A stretch of 64,000 nucleotides of DNA from Oscillibacter sp. CAG:241 (GTDB lineage: Bacteria; Bacillota; Clostridia; Oscillospirales; Oscillospiraceae): contig FR884114.1 of assembly GCA_000435975.1 (NCBI GenBank), forward strand, positions 1 through 64,000. The letters run 5' to 3'. Every line of letters starts with the position of its first letter. Within the stretch, counting starts at the first letter, position 1. The position numbers were made by a program, and so were the translations under genes. Positions 58,592 to 64,000 of this stretch are shown one piece after another. The notes beneath the pieces were generated by a model. That model saw only the letters and a list, made by a program, of their open reading frames with translations. It was not told the origin of the DNA and searched no databases.

Positions 58592-59647
58592 TTATGCCGC
58601 CTCGTCATATTTGCGCTTTACATAGAAGCGGCGGCTTTCCGATACCGTCACATAATCCTCGTAAATATCGGGATGTTGTGCTTTCAGCCGTATCAGCCCT
58701 TCCTTGCCGATGTCGGGCTTTCTCGTAGGCTTGTAGCTGATGGAATAGAAAACGCCGCCGCTGTTTGCCGTAGCCGTGCAGCTTCGTCCCATTTCCGCTA
58801 CAATGCGCCCTTGCAGCCGTTTCATCTCGTTTTCGACCCGCTTGACCAAACGGTTCAATTCCGACTTTTCCGCCTGCAGCTCGGTATAGCGCACCAGACT
58901 GCTTGCCAGCGGCACGCTCAGCTCGATCTCAGGGGCGTTTTCGTCGGCAGGGCCGAAGTGACGCCGAACGCTTTCAAGCGTCAGCTCACCGTCCTCTGTG
59001 TACGGCGGCGGTGTCTGTGTCAGAACATGGTCGTTCCAGAAGTTGCCCTCCAGAGCGATCATTTCCGCCTCGTAATCCGGGTCACGCTCAATGTGCCGGA
59101 TGATAACTTCATTTTCGTTGTTGCCGTAAAGGCAGCAGAAGTACACCTCATCCATATTCATCACGCACATATAATGGCGGCCCTGGATCTCGTAGTTGAC
59201 GGGAACGATCTCCTGTCCGTCGCACCACCAATGATCCTTTGCGTTGTAGTTTGTGGTCTTGATCTCAAGGATCGCCGTTTTGCCGTTTGGCAATCGGATG
59301 AAGTAATCAATGTCTGCCAGCATATAGGTGTAGACCGGGTGATAAAACATCTTCTTCACCTGATAGATCTCAAAACCTGTTTTCACATGGAAAATCTCAG
59401 CGACCAGATCCTCAAGCAAATGCCCAACCTTCTTTTGCACCCAGTTGCTTTCGCCGTCCTCATACGATACGACTTTGAGTTTGTCGTAGTAGAGGTCGCG
59501 GGCGGTCGCAAATGGGGACACACCTAAAATGGCAGCGGCGTCACTTCCGCCGATCCCTCTGCGGCGATATTCCAGCCATTCCTCCTCCGGCAGATCTGCC
59601 GTGTCAACCAAAACCAGCGGTTCGTAGGTACTCGTTGTATTCGGCAT
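58592..59647 (-). CDS. YqaJ/lambda-exonuclease-family recombinase nuclease
   Basis: 351 residues. The N-terminal signature RRRGIGGSDAAAILGVSPF is that of YqaJ-type recombinases. The PD-(D/E)XK site is visible as GHLLEDLVAE (Glu), MLADIDYFI (Asp) and TAILEIKTTNY (E-x-K). A C-terminal coiled-coil extension follows. Such nucleases resect ends for single-strand annealing; I see no RecT-like partner in the window, so RecD2 or the acidic protein may take its place. The ATG at 59647 follows the stop of a small upstream frame by one base. Confidence 0.87.
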   Translation of the reverse strand: MPNTTSTYEPLVLVDTADLPEEEWLEYRRRGIGGSDAAAILGVSPFATARDLYYDKLKVVSYEDGESNWVQKKVGHLLEDLVAEIFHVKTGFEIYQVKKMFYHPVYTYMLADIDYFIRLPNGKTAILEIKTTNYNAKDHWWCDGQEIVPVNYEIQGRHYMCVMNMDEVYFCCLYGNNENEVIIRHIERDPDYEAEMIALEGNFWNDHVLTQTPPPYTEDGELTLESVRRHFGPADENAPEIELSVPLASSLVRYTELQAEKSELNRLVKRVENEMKRLQGRIVAEMGRSCTATANSGGVFYSISYKPTRKPDIGKEGLIRLKAQHPDIYEDYVTVSESRRFYVKRKYDEAA

Positions 59648-59648
59648 A

Positions 59649-59813
59649 TTATGCACCTCGATTCTGAGGCTGATAAAGCCTTGTGTGAGGGACATATACC
59701 GTTTTCAGCGGGTACTTTGCAAGCTTTCTTGCCTCCTTTCTTTTCACCTGCTGCTTGAACACAGCAGGTCTGGACACGCTTCTGTGCGAGTGCCGATGGG
59801 TTCGTCTTTTCAT
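59649..59813 (-). CDS. Small basic protein (54 residues), first gene of the leftward operon
   Basis: A 54-residue frame starting MKRRTHRHSHRSVSRPAVFK and continuing with many Arg and Lys residues; it ends one base before the YqaJ start (TAATATG). AAGGCGG lies about 8 bases upstream of its ATG. The tight coupling to YqaJ argues that it is translated. It has no recognisable family; nucleic-acid binding is a guess from charge. Confidence 0.5.
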   Translation of the reverse strand: MKRRTHRHSHRSVSRPAVFKQQVKRKEARKLAKYPLKTVYVPHTRLYQPQNRGA

Positions 59814-59865
59814 TCGGTTTCCGCCTTTCTAAAATGTATTCCAAAAGCACGAAGGCTTTTTGGGC

Positions 59866-59945
59866 ATAAAAAAAGCGAGAACAACAGCCGATGCCTTTTC
59901 AGGCATTCATGTCCGTAATGAATTACGAACAGGCGTCATTCTCGC
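59866..59945 (-). ncRNA. Structured leader RNA with three-way junction ending in a terminator
   Basis: Read on the minus strand, GCGAGAA (59945-59939) pairs with TTCTCGC (59881-59875). Inside are a second stem GTTCGTAAT/ATTACGGAC and a third stem ATGCCT-GAAA-AGGCAT. Together they form a three-way junction whose closing helix is followed by seven Ts (59874-59868). It sits in the 5' leader of the leftward operon, about 60 bases before the first frame. It is a candidate cis-acting regulatory RNA (attenuator or riboswitch-like); its ligand, if any, is unknown. Confidence 0.65.
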
Positions 59946-59964
59946 AGAGGATATAAATATCCTT

Positions 59965-59995
59965 AAAAAATAAAAAATGCCAGTACATAACTGGC
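59965..59995 (-). terminator. First leader terminator of the leftward operon
   Basis: On the minus strand GCCAGT-TATGT-ACTGGC (59995-59979) is followed by ATTTTTTATTTTTT (59978-59965). It lies about 100 bases after the predicted transcription start, so transcription of the 15-kb operon must pass two terminators. Confidence 0.85.
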
Positions 59996-60103
59996 CTCAC
60001 GGCACAGTTATACTACTGACATACTGCAAACTTAACGATATGTGCAATGCAGAAACTTACTGCCGGTCCTTACGGACAACGCACAAAAATCAATTACAGA
60101 AAA

Positions 60104-60155
60104 AGTATAGCACAATATATCGTGTTTGTCAAGAATTTAGAAACTATATATAGTT
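60104..60155 (-). promoter_or_regulatory. Consensus promoter of the leftward backbone operon, with upstream palindrome
   Basis: On the minus strand TTGACA (60132-60127), a 17-base spacer and TATACT (60109-60104) form a strong promoter. A perfect 14-bp palindrome AACTATATATAGTT (60142-60155) lies about one helical turn upstream of the -35 box. It is a likely operator. Confidence 0.82.
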
Positions 60156-60496
60156 GTGCGGACGGTAATACGGAAAAGGAGATTTTGCTTTTTTGAATCT
60201 TGATTGCAGAAAAGGCGGGTATGCCTCCGTGTTTATTAGTGAACGGATAGAGGAAGAAGCTCTATCCGCTTATGCACCTTGAAAACCGAATATCCTTCCG
60301 CTGGGAGTTATACAGGATCTGCGGACAGTATGCCACAATGATCGATTCGGAGCGTGCCCACAGAAGAATTGCCGCATAGCGGCAGCCTGCCAATACGCGG
60401 CTGAAATGGGCGCAGGAAATGGCCCGGCGGACAGGCGTTTTTAATTTGAACACAAACTAAATATAAATATATGCGGACAGCCCCACACGGGATCTT
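60156..60496. other. Non-coding stretch between the operon promoter and the xis promoter
   Basis: No convincing gene. It holds a 9-bp hairpin (CGGATAGAG at 60244-60252 with CTCTATCCG at 60260-60268). The string CACCTTGAAAACCGAATA (about 60274-60291) resembles sequence found near rRNA operons in Firmicutes. Several GC-rich short inverted segments follow at 60375-60445. It could contain integrase or excisionase sites or an origin of transfer, but nothing here proves that. Confidence 0.4.
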
Positions 60497-60528
60497 TTGC
60501 GAAAAGTAGTATAATGACAATATCGCAA
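60497..60528 (+). promoter_or_regulatory. xis promoter region with flanking inverted repeat
   Basis: The -10 TATAAT (60510-60515) is flanked by TTGCGA (60497-60502) and TCGCAA (60523-60528), an inverted repeat spanning the box. There is no good -35, so activation or repression at this site is likely. Confidence 0.5.
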
Positions 60529-60568
60529 GGATACTCCATTGCTGCAGGCTGTCAGAAAGGAGGAAAAC

Positions 60569-60769
60569 ATGGCGGAATACAAACCGACAGCATTACAGAC
60601 GAGCAAAAGATACTTGACAGCAACGGATGTTGCCGAATTACTCGGTGTTTCCCGCAGTACGGCATACCGCATTATCAAGCGGCTTAACAGTGAACTGGAA
60701 AAAGCCGGAAAGCTGACTGTGGCGGGCAAGGTATCTGCCAAATATTTTTACGAGAATACCTACCTGTAA
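60569..60769 (+). CDS. xis: Excisionase-like MerR/HTH_17-type DNA-binding protein
   Basis: 66 residues. The helix-turn-helix reads YLTATDVAELLGVSRSTAYR followed by IIKRLNSELEKAGKLTVAGK and VSAKYFYENTYL. This is the form of small excisionase-like proteins placed just upstream of tyrosine integrases. AAAGGAGG lies 5 bases before the ATG at 60569. The integrase starts 57 bases downstream and is probably co-transcribed. Confidence 0.82.
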   Translation: MAEYKPTALQTSKRYLTATDVAELLGVSRSTAYRIIKRLNSELEKAGKLTVAGKVSAKYFYENTYL

Positions 60770-60826
60770 GTGACGAGGGAAACCGTATCCGGGCGATGAA
60801 ACTTTTACAGATCGGAGGTGAAATCA

Positions 60827-61885
60827 TTGCCGACCTACAAAGACGAAAAGACAGGGTTATGGTACTGTAAATTTGTTTACACAGATTGGACAGGCACCAA
60901 AAAGCAGAAAAAGAAGAAAGGTTTTCGCCTGCAAAAAGAGGCCAAGCAGTATGAACTGGATTTTCTGAGCAAGACATCAAATTCCTGCGATATGCTTTTT
61001 AGTGATATGGTAGAGATCTATATGGATGACTGCAAAGCCAGAATCAGACCGACTACCTACAAAGGGAAAGAGGACATCATTGCGGTACATATTATGCCGT
61101 ATTTCAAGAATTTGAAAGTCAATGAGATCCAGCCGATGAATGTGCGTCGCTGGCAAACCGAGCTGATGAACAATCAGAAGAATTATAAGCCAACCTATCT
61201 GAGAACTCTGAACAGCCAGTTGTCTGCGATTTTCAATTTTGCAGTCAAGTATTACGGCCTCGGCAGCAATCCGGTACAAAAAAGCGGAACTATCGGTAAA
61301 AAGAATTCTGGCTTGGAACAGATCTGGACAGCGGACGAATTCAAGATTTTTATTGATGCCGTCAGTGATAAGCTGCAGTCCAAGGTCATCTTTAATCTGC
61401 TTTACTGGACAGGAATGCGATCCGGAGAAATGCTGGCTTTAACCCTGAACGATTTCGACTTTGAGGAACGGACGGTTTCCATTACAAAAAACTATGCGCG
61501 TATAGACGGCGAGGACCTATTCCTTGACCCAAAGACGCCAAAAAGCAATCGCAAAATCACCTTGCCGCAATTCGTTTGCGATATGGTAAAGGATTATGCC
61601 GACAGATTGTACGGCTACGATCCGTCAGATAGACTGTTTGAAGTAACAAAGCATTATTTGAAGCACGAAATGGAAAGGGGCTGCAAGAAGACCGGACTCC
61701 GGGAGATACGGGTGCACGATCTTCGTCACAGCCACGCCAGCTTGCTGATTGAACTCGGTTTTGCACCGCTGCTGATCAGCGAACGCCTCGGGCATGAGAG
61801 CGTAACGACAACTTTGGAGATTTATTCCCACCTGTACCCGACAAAACACGGGGAAGTTGCAGACCGCTTGGAGGCTTTCGCATAA
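60827..61885 (+). CDS. int: Tyrosine integrase (Tn916/phage-type)
   Basis: 352 residues. An N-terminal arm-binding part (PTYKDEKTGLWYCKFVYTDW) precedes a core-binding domain near 50-150 and the catalytic domain. The catalytic set is Arg in TGMRSGEMLALTLNDF, HDLRHSHASLLIELGF (His-x-x-Arg), the second His in LGHESVTTTL and the Tyr in LEIYSHLYPTKH. I place the start at TTG 60827, with GGAGG 8 bases upstream; the GTG at 60818 overlaps that site. It lies at the very end of the element next to the guaA 3' end, the likely attachment site. Confidence 0.93.
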   Translation: MPTYKDEKTGLWYCKFVYTDWTGTKKQKKKKGFRLQKEAKQYELDFLSKTSNSCDMLFSDMVEIYMDDCKARIRPTTYKGKEDIIAVHIMPYFKNLKVNEIQPMNVRRWQTELMNNQKNYKPTYLRTLNSQLSAIFNFAVKYYGLGSNPVQKSGTIGKKNSGLEQIWTADEFKIFIDAVSDKLQSKVIFNLLYWTGMRSGEMLALTLNDFDFEERTVSITKNYARIDGEDLFLDPKTPKSNRKITLPQFVCDMVKDYADRLYGYDPSDRLFEVTKHYLKHEMERGCKKTGLREIRVHDLRHSHASLLIELGFAPLLISERLGHESVTTTLEIYSHLYPTKHGEVADRLEAFA

Positions 61886-61892
61886 ATTTTTC

Positions 61893-61921
61893 GTGTACCC
61901 GCCGTGTACCTTTCATGTACC
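61893..61921 (+). repeat. Three 11-base-period direct repeats (NTGTACC) at the integrase end
   Basis: GTGTACC at 61893-61899 and 61904-61910, then ATGTACC at 61915-61921: three units spaced exactly 11 bases, one helical turn. Close to the element end, they are probable integrase or excisionase arm sites. Confidence 0.6.
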
Positions 61922-61936
61922 CGGAGCAAAAAAGAA

Positions 61937-61971
61937 ACCCGAAAACCCTTGAAAATAAAGGGTTTTCGGGT
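61937..61971 (-). terminator. Terminator of guaA
   Basis: ACCCGAAAACCCTT (61937-61950) pairs perfectly with AAGGGTTTTCGGGT (61958-61971). On the minus strand TTTCTTTTTT follows, so it ends guaA transcription. On the plus strand it could also end int. Confidence 0.93.
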
Positions 61972-61980
61972 AAGTGGCGA

Positions 61981-63510
61981 TTACTCCCACTCCACCGTTG
62001 CAGGCGGTTTGGAGGTGATGTCGTAGACAATGCGGTTGATATGCTTCACCTCGCCGACGATGCGGCCGGAGATCTTGTCCAGCAGCTCGTAGGGCAGACG
62101 GGACCAGGTGGCGGTCATAAAGTCCTGAGACTGCACGGCACGCAGGGCCAGCGTATAGTCATAGGTGCGCTCATCGCCCATAACGCCTACGCTGCGCAGG
62201 TCCGTCAGCACGGCAAAATACTGGCTGGTGGTGCGATCCAGACCCGCCAGAGCCATTTCCTCCCGGAAGATGGCATCGGCATCCCGCAGGATGGCCAGCT
62301 TTTCCTCGGTAATCTCGCCGATGACGCGGATGGCAAGGCCCGGACCCGGGAAGGGCTGACGCCACACCAGCTGCTCCGGCAGACCCAGCTCCAGGCCCAG
62401 CTGCCGCACCTCGTCCTTGAACAGGCGGCGCAGAGGCTCCACGATATCCTTGAAATCCACACAGTCCGGCAGACCGCCCACATTGTGGTGGCTCTTGATG
62501 ACGGTGGACTCACCGCCCAGACCGGACTCCACCACGTCGGGATAAATGGTGCCCTGGGCCAGGAAGTCCACAGCGCCGATCTTCTTGGCCTCCTCCTCGA
62601 ACACGCGGATGAACTCCTCGCCGATGATCTTCCGCTTGCGCTCGGGGTCCGTGACGCCGGCCAGCTTGCCAAGGAACCGGGGACCGGCGTTGACACGGCG
62701 GACATCCACGTTGAACTGCTTGGTCATCACATGCTCCACCTGGTCGCCTTCGTCCTTGCGCAGCAGGCCGTGGTCCACGAAAATGCACGTCAGCTGACGG
62801 CCCACCGCCCGCTGCAGCAGCGCGGCGGCCACGGAGCTGTCCACGCCGCCGGACAGAGCCAGCAGCACGCGGCCATTGCCGATCTTCTCCCGGCACTGGG
62901 CCACTGCCTCCTCCAGATAGGACGCCATGGTCCACTCCGGCCGGAAGCCGCAGATCTTATACAGGAAATTCTCCAGGATCTGCCGGCCATACTCGGTGTG
63001 CACCACCTCAGGATGGAACTGCACGCCGTAGAGCCGCTTCTCCCGGCACTGGACCGCCGCGTGGCGGCAGCCCTCGGTGGAGGCAATGATCTCAAACCCG
63101 GGAGCCAGACGATCCACCTCTACCCCGTGGCTCATCCAGTACACCGCCGTTTCCGGCACGCCGTCAAACAGCGGGGAATCCGTATGGGTCAGCTCCGTCT
63201 TGCCATATTCCCGGGTATCGGCCTTGCAGCACTGGCCGCCCAGCAGGTGCATCATCAGCTGCAAACCGTAGCAGATGCCCAGCACCGGCACGCCCATAGA
63301 CAGCATCTCCGGGTCGATCATGGGAGCACCCTGGTCGAACACCGTGGCAGGGCCGCCGGTGAAAATGATGGCGTCCGGGGCAAAGGCACGGACCTCATCC
63401 ATGGTCATGCGGAAGGACTTGATCTCGCAGTATACGCCGCACTCACGGACGCGGCGAGCCACCAGCAGGTTGTATTGGCCGCCGAAATCCAGCACTAAAA
63501 CCTTTTTCAT
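61981..63510 (-). CDS. guaA: GMP synthase (glutamine-hydrolysing)
   Basis: 509 residues. The N-terminal class I glutamine amidotransferase has Cys in GICYGLQLM (near residue 80) and the His-Glu pair in [12 protein letters not shown]. The ATP-pyrophosphatase domain begins with the P-loop [16 protein letters not shown]. The C-terminal dimerisation domain ends [11 protein letters not shown], as usual for GuaA. It makes GMP from XMP. The ATG overlaps the xpt stop (ATGA). The gene is intact, and its 3' end abuts the element, an attachment target used by many genomic islands. Confidence 0.97.
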   Translation of the reverse strand: MKKVLVLDFGGQYNLLVARRVRECGVYCEIKSFRMTMDEVRAFAPDAIIFTGGPATVFDQGAPMIDPEMLSMGVPVLGICYGLQLMMHLLGGQCCKADTREYGKTELTHTDSPLFDGVPETAVYWMSHGVEVDRLAPGFEIIASTEGCRHAAVQCREKRLYGVQFHPEVVHTEYGRQILENFLYKICGFRPEWTMASYLEEAVAQCREKIGNGRVLLALSGGVDSSVAAALLQRAVGRQLTCIFVDHGLLRKDEGDQVEHVMTKQFNVDVRRVNAGPRFLGKLAGVTDPERKRKIIGEEFIRVFEEEAKKIGAVDFLAQGTIYPDVVESGLGGESTVIKSHHNVGGLPDCVDFKDIVEPLRRLFKDEVRQLGLELGLPEQLVWRQPFPGPGLAIRVIGEITEEKLAILRDADAIFREEMALAGLDRTTSQYFAVLTDLRSVGVMGDERTYDYTLALRAVQSQDFMTATWSRLPYELLDKISGRIVGEVKHINRIVYDITSKPPATVEWE

Positions 63511-64000
63511 ACGGGGTCATCCTCCCGGAAGGTGATGTGGTCGGGGGTAGCCTCCTCGATGACGGCCAGGGAGTGGATGGGATAGCCCTTCTCCCGCAGG
63601 GCGTCGCCGCCATGCTGGAAGCCCTTCTCCACGGCCACGCCGATGCCCACCAGCTCTGCACCGGCGGCCTTGACGATGTCGATCAGGCCCTGCATGGCAT
63701 AGCCCTTGGCCATAAAGTCGTCGATGATCAGCACCCGGTCGTTGGGACCCAGCCACTCCTGGGCCACAATGAGGGTGACCTTTTTCTTATAGGTATAGGA
63801 GAAGATCTCGCTCTGATACAGGCCGCCCTCGATGTTGTCGCTCTTGGCCTTCTTGGCGAATACCATGGGAACGCCGTATTTCTGGGCACACACGGTGGCC
63901 AGAGGGATGCCGCTGGCCTCCGCCGTCAGCACCATGGTGATGTCCTTCACGTCGAAATACTTGGCGAACTCATCGGCCAGCTGGCTCATGAGGGCGGTGT
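63507..64000 (-). CDS. xpt: Xanthine phosphoribosyltransferase, 5' end beyond the window
   Basis: 163 residues visible. Read in frame to the window end, the sequence is [11 protein letters not shown], so the first 30 or so residues of the family (MEALKRKIxxEG region) lie outside. The PRPP-binding loop [17 protein letters not shown] is complete, as is the rest up to the stop. It salvages xanthine to XMP, the GuaA substrate. The stop overlaps the guaA start. It is not a full-length start at 63989; that Met is internal. Confidence 0.93.
   Translation of the reverse strand, partial: TALMSQLADEFAKYFDVKDITMVLTAEASGIPLATVCAQKYGVPMVFAKKAKSDNIEGGLYQSEIFSYTYKKKVTLIVAQEWLGPNDRVLIIDDFMAKGYAMQGLIDIVKAAGAELVGIGVAVEKGFQHGGDALREKGYPIHSLAVIEEATPDHITFREDDPV

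Larger units (their letters stand above)
14903..61935. mobile_element. Inserted ICE-like element with a lipid/stress cargo island (borders approximate)
   Basis: A lower-GC block sits between GC-rich chromosomal segments. Its right end has Xis-like and tyrosine integrase genes (60569-61885) next to the 3' end of guaA. Backbone genes are those of Tn916/Tn1549-like clostridial ICEs: an Orf7/Orf8 sigma pair, ParM/ParR-like proteins, PcfJ, PcfK, DpnD/PcfM, ligase, primase, RecD2 and YqaJ. Cargo is the regulon at 15,000-42,900. I see no relaxase, coupling protein, VirB4 or other secretion gene, so it is probably an immobilised or deleted ICE, or depends on a helper. The left border is inferred only from gene content; no flanking direct repeat was found by eye. 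Confidence 0.65.

Noticed and set aside
59524..59850. A 108-residue minus-strand frame overlapping the YqaJ start
   Set aside because: Most of it overlaps the YqaJ coding region in another frame. The 54-residue frame at 59649-59813, which abuts YqaJ and has a ribosome site, is the better choice there.
61915..63498. A 527-residue plus-strand frame opposite guaA
   Set aside because: Shadow of guaA; starts within the guaA terminator and has no motif.

Overview
The window suggests a GC-rich, obligately anaerobic Firmicute of the Oscillospiraceae type (Flavonifractor, Oscillibacter or Dysosmobacter-like). The flanks (about 1-14,900 and 61,980-64,000) are GC-rich with typical clostridial housekeeping genes. 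Between them lies a lower-GC insertion that starts after a tRNA-Leu gene and ends beside the 3' end of guaA. It carries an excisionase and a tyrosine integrase at its right end. Genus-level placement is inference.

Left chromosome (1-14,900): an M16 peptidase pair (YmfF/YmfH type) and an M3 oligopeptidase; a lipoprotein and a FadR/GntR regulator on the minus strand; a 931-residue iron-sulfur flavoprotein with HypA; an anaerobic glycerol-3-phosphate dehydrogenase-like operon (GlpA-like, GlpB-like, DUF1667) behind a consensus promoter; then a serine-palmitoyltransferase-like enzyme coupled to a short-chain dehydrogenase; then tRNA-Leu(CAA).

Lipid and envelope-stress island (15,000-42,900): a rearranged oleate hydratase gene on the minus strand faces three rightward operons. 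All four promoters carry the same 19-20 base element (core GTTTCGTTTCAGTTTAGAA) at one fixed distance from the -10 box. Operon 1 holds a flavodoxin, a degV fragment joined to a plsY fragment, a diacylglycerol kinase, PgsA-like, PlsC-like (frameshifted) and CdsA-like enzymes, and a 1413-residue dehydratase-activase-like ATPase. Operon 2 holds FtsH, HdeD, an unrecognised protein, a two-gene ABC exporter, a cytidylate-kinase-like protein, a CrtO-like acyltransferase, a PAP2 phosphatase and an AI-2E-family permease. Operon 3 holds a cardiolipin-synthase-like PLD protein, an alpha/beta hydrolase, a second HdeD-like protein, a DUF1538 permease with a two-domain P-II protein, a YugP-type metallopeptidase and an orphan response regulator. 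Together they look like a horizontally acquired regulon for handling exogenous fatty acids and remodelling the membrane. I consider this the most interesting system in the window.

ICE-type backbone (42,950-61,930): an XRE regulator, a Tn916 Orf7/Orf8-like sigma pair under layered leader control, and a leftward operon of about 15 kb. Read from its promoter, the operon encodes a small basic protein, a YqaJ-type exonuclease, RecD2, an acidic linker protein, a CHC2/Toprim primase, PcfK (AcrIIA9 family), PcfJ, an NAD-dependent DNA ligase, a DpnD/PcfM protein, two unknown or enzyme-like proteins and a ParM/ParR-like pair. It starts from a consensus promoter followed by two leader terminators, one built on a three-way-junction RNA. 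I see no relaxase, coupling protein or type IV secretion gene, so the element as present looks non-self-transmissible or partly deleted.

Right chromosome: guaA and the truncated xpt, both on the minus strand and translationally coupled.
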